Assembly (NCBI RefSeq): GCF_020784725.1
Contig: NZ_JAJGTZ010000043.1
Location: 1-64,000 of the forward strand
DNA length: 64,000 nt
Origin: Limosilactobacillus reuteri
GTDB lineage: Bacteria > Bacillota > Bacilli > Lactobacillales > Lactobacillaceae
Direction: 5' to 3'
This document shows positions 35,647-43,654 of this stretch, piece by piece. The position numbers and the translations under genes were made by a program. The notes beneath the pieces were generated by a model. It was given only the letters and a program-made list of their open reading frames with translations, searched no databases and was not told the DNA's origin. The number at the start of each line of letters is the position of its first letter. The first letter of the stretch is position 1.

Positions 35647-36403
35647 ACCTATTTTAGAATTGCAAGGCGTCAAAACCATTGTTAATAAGGGCACATCTAG
35701 TGAAACGACTATTCTTAAGGGCTTAAACCTTAAAATTAATGAGGGAGACTTCATTACAATCGTTGGAACGAATGGTGCCGGTAAATCGACTCTTTTTAAT
35801 GTCATTGGTGGAAACCTGCACGCTGACGAAGGAAAAATTTTGCATAATGGACAAGATATTACCAATACGACAGAAGAACAGCGAACAGCTTTCCTATCCC
35901 GTGTTTTTCAAGATCCAAAATTGGGAACGGCTGCGCGAATGACAGTTGCTGAAAATATGTTGTTAGCAACTAAGCGGGGTGAGCGTCGCCATCTTATTCC
36001 TCGGAAGCTCAAAAGTAACATGGAACGTTTCACCAAGCTAGCTGCAACAATGAATAACGGCCTCGAAAATCGTATGAATACAGCTACCGGCGCCCTTTCA
36101 GGAGGACAACGGCAAGCATTAAGTTTTTTAATGGCAACAATCAAACGACCTGATATTATTTTGCTGGATGAACACACTGCTGCTCTTGACCCGCACACAA
36201 GTCTAAATTTATTACACGCTACTAATGAACGGATCACTAAAGATCATTTAACCGCTCTAATGATTACCCATAACCTTGAAGATGCCTTAGAGTATGGGAA
36301 TCGTCTAATCGTGCTTAAAGATGGTGAAATCAAAGCAGATTTTAATGCAGAGCAACGAAAATCTCTTACTCCTGAGAAACTTTATACTTATTTTGAAGGA
36401 TAG
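35639..36403 (+). CDS. trpZ: ABC transporter ATPase (tryptophan-type)
   Basis: 254 residues. Walker A GTNGAGKST, signature LSGGQRQALSFLMAT and Walker B DIILLDEHTAALD. The histidine in LLDEHTAALD in place of the usual proline is frequent in this sub-family. It overlaps the permease by eight bases, with AAAGGAG inside the end of the permease gene. It supplies ATP hydrolysis for the importer. Confidence 0.92.
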   Translation: MNKPILELQGVKTIVNKGTSSETTILKGLNLKINEGDFITIVGTNGAGKSTLFNVIGGNLHADEGKILHNGQDITNTTEEQRTAFLSRVFQDPKLGTAARMTVAENMLLATKRGERRHLIPRKLKSNMERFTKLAATMNNGLENRMNTATGALSGGQRQALSFLMATIKRPDIILLDEHTAALDPHTSLNLLHATNERITKDHLTALMITHNLEDALEYGNRLIVLKDGEIKADFNAEQRKSLTPEKLYTYFEG

Positions 36404-36404
36404 T

Positions 36405-36457
36405 TTGACTATATATCAAATTCGATATATATTAAGTATATCGAATTTGATATATAG
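36405..36457 (+). promoter_or_regulatory. Promoter embedded in a 21-bp perfect inverted repeat (metal-sensor operator)
   Basis: The arms at 36409-36429 and 36437-36457 are perfect reverse complements (core ATCAAATTCGATAT) around the 7-base spacer TATTAAG. TTGACT (36405-36410) and TATATT (36428-36433) with a 17-base spacer form a consensus promoter overlapping the left arm and spacer. The right arm reaches the ribosome site of the cadD-like gene. A repressor bound here would block RNA polymerase; the ArsR-family gene two positions downstream is the likely partner. Confidence 0.75.
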
Positions 36458-36468
36458 GAGACTTAATT

Positions 36469-37032
36469 ATGAATTGGTGGATTATTTTTATCACATTTCT
36501 TGCCGTAAACCTCGATTTCTTTTTTATCTTAATCTTTCTACTCGAACGGTATAACCTTCGCGACGTAATCATTGGCTATCTCGTCGCCCTCTTTTTCCTA
36601 GTTACTATCAGCTTTTTACTAGGAAAAACACTTGCTATTTTTCTCCCTGAGTGGATTCTAGGACTACTTGGTGTTTTACCTATTTACATGGCTCTCCATG
36701 ACAACGATGAAGATCCAACTCATACCGAAAAGTATGGCCCAATTATTACCACATTAATAACCTATCTGGCAGTCTGCGCTGGTTGCAACCTCTCAATTTT
36801 CTTACCAATTTTAACGAATCTTACCTTCCAACAATTTACTCAGGCACTTCTTTTTATTGCAGTCCTTTCAATTGCGATTGTGATTCTCATAAAAGGAATT
36901 GGTAATATTCCACTAATTAAGCAAGCAATGCAGCGTTATAGCGAAACCTTAATGAAGGTCATTTATATCGGTGTTGGTTGTTATGTTTTTTGGGATAGTG
37001 GATTAATTACACACCTTATCCACCTTCTTTAG
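36469..37032 (+). CDS. CadD-like cation transporter family protein
   Basis: 187 residues, five to six hydrophobic segments. Family pattern of CadD/Cad resistance transporters of Gram-positive bacteria (FITFLAVNLDFFFILIFLLE in part, LGLLGVLPIYMAL, CAGCNLSIFLPIL). These confer cadmium or zinc resistance. AGGAG lies 9 bases before the ATG. Followed by its ArsR-type sensor and preceded by a large operator, so a metal-inducible export unit. Confidence 0.85.
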   Translation: MNWWIIFITFLAVNLDFFFILIFLLERYNLRDVIIGYLVALFFLVTISFLLGKTLAIFLPEWILGLLGVLPIYMALHDNDEDPTHTEKYGPIITTLITYLAVCAGCNLSIFLPILTNLTFQQFTQALLFIAVLSIAIVILIKGIGNIPLIKQAMQRYSETLMKVIYIGVGCYVFWDSGLITHLIHLL

Positions 37033-37079
37033 TTTGGTATAATAATTACTAAACCGATTAAAAGGAGGAGCAGCAACCA

Positions 37080-37412
37080 TTGTCTTCCACACAAGCCTTT
37101 ATTGATGAAGCTGCTAAAATCTATAAAGTCCTAAGCAATAGTACGCGTTTAAACATCTTATATTATCTTCGGCACTATGACGGTGAAGCTGATGTTAAAA
37201 CAATCGTTAATGATCTTCATCTTGCTCAACCGATCGTTTCAAAGCAACTCGGTATTTTATATCGCTACCAGTTAGTCAGTCGCCACAAAGAAGGAACACG
37301 CGTTTACTATGCTTTAGATGATCCTCATGTTATTGAAATGATTGATGACATGCTAAAACACGTTAAACACGAAATAAAGGGCGAACCACATCCTCGAAAT
37401 TTATATAAATAA
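37080..37412 (+). CDS. ArsR/SmtB-family metal sensor, CzrA-type
   Basis: 110 residues from a TTG start, with AAAGGAGGAG upstream. Winged helix: LSNSTRLNILYYL, LHLAQPIVSKQLGIL recognition helix, GTRVYYALDD wing. The last helix carries D81-x-H83-x10-H94-x2-H97, the alpha-5 zinc/cobalt site of CzrA and SmtB. There are no cysteines, so the cysteine-based cadmium/arsenic sites of CadC and ArsR are excluded. It likely releases the 36409-36457 operator on binding zinc or cobalt. It has its own possible TATAAT box at 37039. Confidence 0.92.
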   Translation: MSSTQAFIDEAAKIYKVLSNSTRLNILYYLRHYDGEADVKTIVNDLHLAQPIVSKQLGILYRYQLVSRHKEGTRVYYALDDPHVIEMIDDMLKHVKHEIKGEPHPRNLYK

Positions 37413-37462
37413 AGAGTGAACAGGAAACAATCAACAAAGATTATTCTCTATTCACTCTTTTT
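37411..37462 (+). terminator. Terminator of the cadD/czrA unit
   Basis: AAAGAGTGAA (37411-37420) pairs with TTCACTCTTT (37451-37460) with a T-run after it. Confidence 0.75.
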
Positions 37463-37470
37463 GTTATTAA

Positions 37471-37655
37471 TTATTTTTCACTCTTCCGTTTTCCAAAACC
37501 AAAGAGACTAGCAAAGGTAGTTACAAGACCTAAACCAATAACTACTGTTGAATTTTGATTACCAGTTTGAGGACGCTTATTATTTGGTTCTTCATCTTTA
37601 ATATATTTGACAACATACTAAAGGTTTTCGCCGCCAGAATTAATTGCTTTTGTTA
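37471..37655 (-). pseudogene. Remnant C-terminus of an LPxTG surface protein
   Basis: On the minus strand a frame reads NSGGENL, stop, YVVKYIKDEEPNNK, RPQTGN, then a hydrophobic stretch (TVVIGLGLVTTFASLFGFG) and KRKSEK before the stop at 37471. This is a sorting signal whose first residue has changed from Leu to Arg, plus an internal TAG. No start or body of the protein is present, and other stops lie upstream. It is the decayed tail of a wall-anchored adhesin, possibly of the mucus-binding type. Confidence 0.7.
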
Positions 37656-37770
37656 GCTACAGTTAACCATTTTTAAACTTTTGTATAAAAAATTAATGAA
37701 ATAATCAATCTTTCACTTTATAGCTTGACTAGCGTAAAATGATTAGCAGATTGTTAAAAGGAGATTTAAA

Positions 37771-39093
37771 ATGGACGAGCTATTTGAACATTCTTCAATC
37801 AAGCGAGCATACTTTACGCTGGCCTTACCTGTTGTATTAAGCATGGCTGTAACCTTAATTTATAACATGGTTGATACTTTTTTCGTGGCCAAAACTGGGA
37901 ATCCTAATTTAGTTGCCGGCGTTTCCCAAGGAGCACCAATTTTTACGTTAATGATTGCTCTTGGAGACATCTTTGGTCTTGGCGGAAGCTCAGTTATTTC
38001 CCGCTTATTTGGTGAACACCGTGATAAATTAGCACGCTTTGTCAGTGGTTATTGTTTCTATGCACCAATTATTTGCGGAATCATCGTAACTGCAATAATG
38101 ATTATCTTTCAAACCCCAATTTTACATTTATTGGGTGCTTCCCCTGCCACTTGGAAATATGCACGAGAATATTACTTAGTGATCGCTTGGGGCGCAGTTT
38201 TCATTATCTTTGGCCTTTCACCAACTAATATTTTACGAACAGAAGGTCTAGCCATTCAGTCGATGATCGCTAGTATGGTAGGGACAGGAATTAATATTGT
38301 TTTAAATCCAATCTTTATTTTCACATGTGGGCTCGGTGCAGCTGGTTCAGCGTTGGCCACTGTAACAAGTACTGTTATTGGCGATATTTTAATGATTTAT
38401 TATTTACGAACAAAGAGTAAAAAATTAACGACTTCAATTCGTGAAACGAAAATCGGCTGGAAGCTTCAATTTGAAATCTACGCTATCGGAATCCCGGCCT
38501 CGGTCACTAATATCATGGCAACGTTTGCGGTTGCGTTAACTAATCGTTACTTGATTGTTTATGGTGCGGATAGTGTAGCAGCCATGGGAATTGCGATGAA
38601 AGCAAACATGATCATCAATATGGTAATGGTTGGTTTTGCATTCGGCGCGCAACCCTTGATCGGATACGTATATGGTGCCAAAGATGAACAACGATTCAAT
38701 AAAGTTGTCAAATTTGATATTCAAGTTGTTGCTAGTCTTGCCTTTATACTCACTATTATTCTTTTCATTTTTGCTCCCCAGGTTATTCGTATTTTCATGA
38801 ATGATTCCCAAATAGTAAAAGAAGGTGCCTTGATGCTACGTTGGCTATCAATTTCGACAACTCTTGCTGGTATCATTCTTGTTTTTACAACCATGTTCCA
38901 ATCAATGGGAAAAGCAACTCCTGCATTTTGGCTTTCATTCTGTCGTCAGGGATTGATTTTCGGAGTAGTGATTAGTGTTTCCGCAAAATTATTTGGTTAT
39001 ACTGGAATTATTGCTGCTCAAGCTATTTCTGATTGTTTAACCTTTATCCTGGCACTTATTTTCTTCTATTGCTATCGTCCACGTTTTAAATAG
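37771..39093 (+). CDS. MATE-family multidrug/sodium efflux transporter
   Basis: 440 residues, about 12 membrane segments with the repeated MATE architecture: LALPVVLSMAVTLIYNMVDT (in part), SVISRLFGEHRDKLARF, GFAFGAQPLIGYVYGA. Exporters of this family pump cationic drugs or metabolites out in exchange for sodium or protons. AAAGGAG precedes the ATG. Single gene between the LPxTG remnant and the prenyltransferase. Substrate not predictable. Confidence 0.93.
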   Translation: MDELFEHSSIKRAYFTLALPVVLSMAVTLIYNMVDTFFVAKTGNPNLVAGVSQGAPIFTLMIALGDIFGLGGSSVISRLFGEHRDKLARFVSGYCFYAPIICGIIVTAIMIIFQTPILHLLGASPATWKYAREYYLVIAWGAVFIIFGLSPTNILRTEGLAIQSMIASMVGTGINIVLNPIFIFTCGLGAAGSALATVTSTVIGDILMIYYLRTKSKKLTTSIRETKIGWKLQFEIYAIGIPASVTNIMATFAVALTNRYLIVYGADSVAAMGIAMKANMIINMVMVGFAFGAQPLIGYVYGAKDEQRFNKVVKFDIQVVASLAFILTIILFIFAPQVIRIFMNDSQIVKEGALMLRWLSISTTLAGIILVFTTMFQSMGKATPAFWLSFCRQGLIFGVVISVSAKLFGYTGIIAAQAISDCLTFILALIFFYCYRPRFK

Positions 39094-39164
39094 TTAAGAG
39101 ATGTTTATGACTGTTGGGCGTTGAGCTGCCCATCATCTTTGTTTCTCAAAAATGCCTCTCTTAA
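39094..39164 (+). other. Nested-stem structured intergenic element
   Basis: TTAAGAG (39094-39100) pairs with CTCTTAA (39158-39164), AGATG (39099-39103) with CATCT (39134-39138), and TGGGC (39115-39119) with GCCCA (39128-39132). No T-run follows, so it is not a classical terminator. It lies directly behind the MATE gene and may act at the mRNA 3' end or in the leader of the prenyltransferase gene. Confidence 0.4.
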
Positions 39165-39254
39165 CGCACCTATCTCAACTAACTTGTCATTTGCTCCCGT
39201 TACGTAAAAATGATAGTCTGGATTATTGAAGTAAGTACCGAACGGAGGCTTTTT

Positions 39255-40184
39255 ATGCGAGAATCAACAAAATCATGGCTGACCTGGCCAACTTTTTATA
39301 CTCTCTCAGAAATTTATCAAGTTCCCTTGAACATCATATGGTTTATCTTAAGCGGCGCAATTGCCTATCGTGAATTTCACACGATTAACCTGATCAATAT
39401 TTTTCTCTGTTGTCTTGATGTGATGATTTTTGACCTAGCAGTAAATGTCGCTGACAATTATTTTGATTATCGTCATGGTAAGGACCCTCATTTCCTAACC
39501 GTTAGTAATCCGGTGGGACGATTAAAATTACCCATCAAAAAAGTTCGTAATTTAATGATTATCCTCTATCTTATTTCAATTATTCCAGGAATCATTCTAG
39601 TAGCCCGTACCCACTGGTCTGTTCTCATCTTAGGAGTCATCGGATATTTTGTTGGGATCTTCTATACCGCTGGAAAATTCCCAATTAATGCGACCCCCTT
39701 TTGTGAAGCTATCGTCGCTTTCTTTATCAGTTTCTTTATTGTCTTTGTTGGTGTGTACGTAGCTGTTTATCCTCACTTAGTTATGGGTTTTGACACAATT
39801 GGTCAAATTTTCGCTATCTGTCTCCCCTTAATGATTATCTTTTATGCCCTTCAGTTAGCGAATAATGTTTGCGATCTAGAAGAAGATCTAATTAATGGAC
39901 GAAAAACAATGGCTAGTTTTGTTGGTAAAAAACGAGGCTTCCAAGTCGTTAAAGTGCTCATTATTATTGGAATGATAATGCCACTAATCTTAGCTGTCAT
40001 GCATCTTATTCCTCCCGTTACCGGTCTTGTCTCTTTATGGGTTCTTCCAACTTTACGAAATACACATAATTTTTTTACCAATCCTGATAAAGAGACAACC
40101 TATTTGCACCTACTTAAAGAATTATCTGTCTTCCTTATCCTCTATATTATGATCTATACTCTTTGTGCTATCCTTACATTTTAA
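39255..40184 (+). CDS. UbiA-family prenyltransferase (MenA-like)
   Basis: 309 residues from the ATG at 39255 (CGGAGG upstream; the frame extends 15 codons further without a site). Eight or nine hydrophobic segments. Two Asp-rich motifs: NVADNYFDYRHGKD and NNVCDLEEDLINGRKT, which hold magnesium-diphosphate in UbiA enzymes. It probably attaches a polyprenyl chain to an aromatic ring, as MenA does for demethylmenaquinone. No other menaquinone genes are nearby. Family secure, acceptor unproven. Confidence 0.87.
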   Translation: MRESTKSWLTWPTFYTLSEIYQVPLNIIWFILSGAIAYREFHTINLINIFLCCLDVMIFDLAVNVADNYFDYRHGKDPHFLTVSNPVGRLKLPIKKVRNLMIILYLISIIPGIILVARTHWSVLILGVIGYFVGIFYTAGKFPINATPFCEAIVAFFISFFIVFVGVYVAVYPHLVMGFDTIGQIFAICLPLMIIFYALQLANNVCDLEEDLINGRKTMASFVGKKRGFQVVKVLIIIGMIMPLILAVMHLIPPVTGLVSLWVLPTLRNTHNFFTNPDKETTYLHLLKELSVFLILYIMIYTLCAILTF

Positions 40185-40224
40185 AAAACTATTGACGCAT
40201 GAACACCTAACGTTCTTTTACCTT

Positions 40225-40285
40225 CTCCCATTAGAGCAAACACGAAAAGATTGAAAATTCGCTGTTTATTCTAATGGGAGTTTTT
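40225..40285 (+). terminator. Terminator after the prenyltransferase
   Basis: CTCCCATTAGA (40225-40235) pairs with TCTAATGGGAG (40270-40280), then TTTTT. Confidence 0.8.
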
Positions 40286-40328
40286 AGCTCAAAAAAAGCT
40301 ACGCAAGGGAAGCTCATAAACTTTATTA

Positions 40329-40378
40329 AAAAAATAGACAGCCTAACACTGGACTAATCCTGGGAATAAGCTGTCTAA
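40329..40378 (-). terminator. Terminator after trxA
   Basis: TAGACAGC (40335-40342) pairs with GCTGTCTA (40370-40377); on the minus strand the stem is followed by a run of seven T. Confidence 0.8.
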
Positions 40379-40392
40379 AAAGTTGATATATT

Positions 40393-40710
40393 TTATTCTT
40401 TCATCTTTCGTTCAAGGTAGTGAGCTAATTTGGGCTCAGGATAATATCCCGTTACCTTTTCTTTTGCTTGACCATCCCTAAAGAGGACAAGGCTCGGAAC
40501 GCTCATTACTTTGTACCGTTGTGCGATTTCTTGATTGCCATCCACATTCATTCGCACAAATTTGATTTTATCGCCATATTGCTTTTCAAGCTTCTGCATC
40601 GCTGGTTCCATCATTTTACATGGACCACACCATGGCGCCCAAAAGTCAACAATCGTCATTGAGCCTTGAATATCCTTATCAAAGGTCTCAGCTGTAGCAT
40701 CAATTGCCAT
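40393..40710 (-). CDS. trxA: Thioredoxin
   Basis: 105 residues. The redox-active WCGPC lies in VDFWAPWCGPCKM (about 27-34) and the cis-proline in VMSVPSLVLF. Complete, normal length. It keeps cytoplasmic protein thiols reduced with thioredoxin reductase, which is not in this window. It follows the TerC-like gene with one base between stop and start, so both are one transcript ending at the terminator downstream. Confidence 0.97.
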   Translation of the reverse strand: MAIDATAETFDKDIQGSMTIVDFWAPWCGPCKMMEPAMQKLEKQYGDKIKFVRMNVDGNQEIAQRYKVMSVPSLVLFRDGQAKEKVTGYYPEPKLAHYLERKMKE

Positions 40711-40711
40711 T

Positions 40712-41467
40712 TTATTCTACCTTCTTTTTCTGTGATCTACGTATAAAGTGAATAATAATCGTTACCGCAAAAACAAGCAAGATAAAACTACCGAAAATCC
40801 CAGATGGAATCTCGATGTCAATCGCAGGAATCGTTAAAAAGAGCTTAATAGCAATCACAAAAATTAAGATATATGCCATCGGTTCTAGCTCTGGTACTTT
40901 ACGCATCAGTTTCATGATAACTTCAGCTATTCCACGCATACATGCAATCCCAATCAGGCCACCAATTAAGACAATAACGGGATTATCGGAGACGGCCAAT
41001 GATGCCAAAACAGAATCAATGGAGAAAATAATATCCATAAATTCAATCTGTAAAACAACTGTCCAAAAAAGCTTTCGTCCAGTTAAACGCGTTTTACCTT
41101 CACGGGCCTTTCGCATTGCACGCTTACCAAAGAACTTATTATGAAAGTAACGATAGACAAGGTAAATTAAGTAAGCAGCTCCAATAACTTTGATTTCCCA
41201 AAAGTTAATAAGATAAACACCAATCCCGATAATTAAGAAGCGAAAAATGTAAGAACCCCAAATACCGTAGAAAAGTGATTCTTCTTGTTCTTTTAACGTT
41301 GGCAATACTCGAGTTTGAGCCGCTAATACAACAGCATTATCAACTGACAATAAACATTCAATCATAACCAAGGAAAAAATGATTAACCAGTCCTGTCCTG
41401 ATGTAACAACTGTTGCCCAGTTATGTGGATCAAAAAATGGTCCATACAACTTCTCTAAAAGTGACAA
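40712..41467 (-). CDS. TerC-family integral membrane protein
   Basis: 251 residues, seven or so hydrophobic segments. TerC-family landmarks: IECLLSVDNAVVLA and FMDIIFSIDSVLASLA, with conserved aspartates inside membrane helices, and a basic cytoplasmic loop. Family members are linked to tellurite resistance and, more recently, to manganese export (MeeF/Alx group). It is coupled to trxA downstream, which suggests a shared role in redox or metal stress. Substrate inference only. Confidence 0.9.
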   Translation of the reverse strand: MSLLEKLYGPFFDPHNWATVVTSGQDWLIIFSLVMIECLLSVDNAVVLAAQTRVLPTLKEQEESLFYGIWGSYIFRFLIIGIGVYLINFWEIKVIGAAYLIYLVYRYFHNKFFGKRAMRKAREGKTRLTGRKLFWTVVLQIEFMDIIFSIDSVLASLAVSDNPVIVLIGGLIGIACMRGIAEVIMKLMRKVPELEPMAYILIFVIAIKLFLTIPAIDIEIPSGIFGSFILLVFAVTIIIHFIRRSQKKKVE

Positions 41468-41494
41468 TTAATGTCCTCCCTTAATTTAAATTTG

Positions 41495-42406
41495 CTACTT
41501 AGCTAAGTTATATTTTACCAAATAATTTTCAAAATACGATGGTAATGGCGCACTAATATTTAAAGATTTCATTACGAAAGGCAATATAAGTTTTTGCGAC
41601 ACACCATGAAGGAGCATTCCCTCTGTCGACGAAGGGTTATAAAGCGGATCACCGACGATCGGATGACCACTATGCGCCAAATGAACCCTAAGTTGGTGTG
41701 TCCGGCCAGTTACTAAGCGAAGTTTCACTAAGGAACGTTCACGATTACTTGCCAGTGTTTCATAATAGGTCAAGGCTGGTTGCGCGTTTTGCCCGTTTAC
41801 TTGATGGAGATGGGAATTCACCGGATTACGTCCAATTGCCCAATCAAACTTTCCACTTTGGGCCATTTCTCCCTCTACTACCGCCAAATATTGTCGATGG
41901 ATTTGTCCATCGCTAATTAGTTGATTAAGGATTGGGACAACGATTGGATTTTTAGCAACAACTACTGCGCCACTCGTTTGTAAATCTATCCGGTGAACCA
42001 TGTAAGCATTATTTTGACTATGCGCTAAATAGCCTGCTACATCGTTCATTAATGTTCCTGTTTCGCCATGGTAATTAGGGTGTGTTTTTTGCCCCCGTGG
42101 TTTATTTACTACTAATAAGTCACGATTCTCATATAGGACTTCCAAGTGTGGCCGGGATGACGGAAGATAATCATTTGCGGTGGGGGTACGAATTTCATCA
42201 CCACAAAATAATAATTGAATATTGTCGTTTCTTTCCACCAGTTCATTCATTGACCGATATTTGCCATTAACAAGCACTGTTCGTCTAATTCGTAAATAAT
42301 GGATTAGCCGATTAGGAAGCAGCCATTGATCGTGAAGCAATTTGCGCAGTGGTTTTGCCACCTGCTCATCAGCTAACTTTTCATTAATCTGCCACCGATA
42401 TTTCAT
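41495..42406 (-). CDS. RluA-family pseudouridine synthase
   Basis: 303 residues from the ATG at 42406, with GAGAGGTGAGG upstream. The catalytic aspartate is in MVHRIDLQTSGAVV, with the family's GRTHQLRVHLAHSGHPIVGDPLY stretch (in part) towards the end. The N-terminal 80 residues form a short S4-like RNA-binding domain (RLIHYLRIRRTVLVNGK). It modifies uridines in rRNA or tRNA. Upstream, a 7+2+7 palindrome (42454-42469) is shared with corA. Confidence 0.93.
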   Translation of the reverse strand: MKYRWQINEKLADEQVAKPLRKLLHDQWLLPNRLIHYLRIRRTVLVNGKYRSMNELVERNDNIQLLFCGDEIRTPTANDYLPSSRPHLEVLYENRDLLVVNKPRGQKTHPNYHGETGTLMNDVAGYLAHSQNNAYMVHRIDLQTSGAVVVAKNPIVVPILNQLISDGQIHRQYLAVVEGEMAQSGKFDWAIGRNPVNSHLHQVNGQNAQPALTYYETLASNRERSLVKLRLVTGRTHQLRVHLAHSGHPIVGDPLYNPSSTEGMLLHGVSQKLILPFVMKSLNISAPLPSYFENYLVKYNLAK

Positions 42407-42453
42407 TTTCCTCACCTCTCTTTAGTCTAAATTCTGATAAGATTATTTTACTG

Positions 42454-42469
42454 TATTTCCCAGGAAATA
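42454..42469. promoter_or_regulatory. Palindrome TATTTCC-CA-GGAAATA in a divergent intergenic region
   Basis: TATTTCC (42454-42460) and GGAAATA (42463-42469) are perfect mirror arms. The inner 14 bases differ by a single base from the palindrome at 4497-4510. It lies between the divergent rluA-like and corA genes. Confidence 0.4.
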
Positions 42470-42552
42470 TTTATAATATTTTTAAGCCGGTTTACTTTTA
42501 TCCAATAATAGCGTTGAATAGAGTATGAGTAAATTTAAGGGGATGGGTACCG

Positions 42553-43470
42553 ATGTTAACAACAGAACAAATTAATGATCATAGTAAATGGATAAGTATA
42601 TTCGAACCTCTTCCCCATGAACGATTAGATTTAATTGAAAAATACGAGGTTACTCAAGAATTACTTGATTACGCAATTGACCCCTATGAAAAAGCCCGGG
42701 TTGAAATTGATCCAGATGCAGGAGTTACATTATTAATTTTCGATGTCTATGTGCCAACTCATGCCGTGACGGCTCCACAAACTGCACCAATCGGCATCAT
42801 GCTAACCGCTAATAATATCATTACTTTTACAAACGCAAAAACTAACTTTGTAAATGGAATCATTGCCAATCAGTTACAATTATTAAAGAAACACGGCGAA
42901 AATGACGACAAATTAAACTTAGTCTTCCCTGTCCTTTATCGACTTTCGACTGATTATTTTGGTCCCCTTCGTCGTGCAGACCAACAGCGACAAGAAATCC
43001 AACAAAATCTTCAACGGCGAACGGGACGCCAAGCGATCACTCAATTTATGGAAATCGAAACTGGATTAGTCTATATTCTTACCTCACTCAAAGGGAATGT
43101 TTCCCTACTTGAAGAATTTAAACGTCGCTTTGGTAACCACATTACTACTAAGCAATATAATGATCTTGATGATGTAATTGTCGAAGCACAGCAAGGTTTA
43201 GAAATGGCACAAATGACTTCAGATGTTTCTGCCCGTGTCTCTAACGCTTATAGCAAGGTTCTTGATAGTGACCTAAACCAAACGATGAAATATCTAACCA
43301 TCTATTCAATTGTTCTCTCAATTCCAACAATTGTATCTGGTTTTTACGGTGAAAACGTCAAACTTCCCCTCGCAAACGGAGACTATTCATGGGTTTTTAC
43401 AATCTTCATTACTATTGTCCTAATGTTGGCATGTGTCATCTTTCTTATTAATCGTCATTGGTGGAAATAA
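42553..43470 (+). CDS. corA: CorA-family magnesium transporter
   Basis: 305 residues. A long helical cytoplasmic domain (1-240), two C-terminal membrane helices and a short charged tail. The signature normally reads YGMN; here it is YGENVKLPL, with Glu in place of Met in the otherwise near-invariant GMN. The remainder of the pore region (IVLSIPTIVSGFYGEN) fits the family well. It is a probable pentameric magnesium/divalent channel or exporter variant. AAGGGGATGGG lies before the ATG. The GEN change makes the transported ion less certain. Confidence 0.88.
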   Translation: MLTTEQINDHSKWISIFEPLPHERLDLIEKYEVTQELLDYAIDPYEKARVEIDPDAGVTLLIFDVYVPTHAVTAPQTAPIGIMLTANNIITFTNAKTNFVNGIIANQLQLLKKHGENDDKLNLVFPVLYRLSTDYFGPLRRADQQRQEIQQNLQRRTGRQAITQFMEIETGLVYILTSLKGNVSLLEEFKRRFGNHITTKQYNDLDDVIVEAQQGLEMAQMTSDVSARVSNAYSKVLDSDLNQTMKYLTIYSIVLSIPTIVSGFYGENVKLPLANGDYSWVFTIFITIVLMLACVIFLINRHWWK

Positions 43471-43478
43471 AATAGTGA

Positions 43479-43590
43479 GTGAAAATTAACCGCCTCGACA
43501 AGGCGGTGGGCTAAGGATAGAACGGTGATTAGCACGGTACGGGCTGATCATCGTTCGGACTTAGCCTCGAGCCTTGTGGTTAATTTCCAC
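43479..43590. other. Roughly 112-nt long imperfect hairpin between convergent genes
   Basis: GTGAAAATTAACC (43479-43491) pairs with GGTTAATTTCCAC (43578-43590); ACAAGGC (43498-43504) with GCCTTGT (43571-43577); GGCTAAG with CTTAGCC; AACG with CGTT; GAT-AGC with GCT-ATC. An alternative small hairpin CCGCCT/AGGCGG competes at its base. It is followed by a separate ordinary terminator, so it seems to be an RNA element or miniature repeat rather than a terminator. Confidence 0.55.
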
Positions 43591-43613
43591 GATATCTTGA
43601 CTAATCGTAGAAA

Positions 43614-43652
43614 AGAGGCTGAGAAAAAACTCCGTTTTTTTCTCAGCCTCTA
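43614..43652. terminator. Terminator of the C69 dipeptidase
   Basis: AGAGGCTGAGAAAAAA (43614-43629) pairs with TTTTTTCTCAGCCTCT (43637-43652) around a short loop, usable on both strands. It lies two bases from the dipeptidase stop. Confidence 0.9.
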
Positions 43653-43654
43653 TT

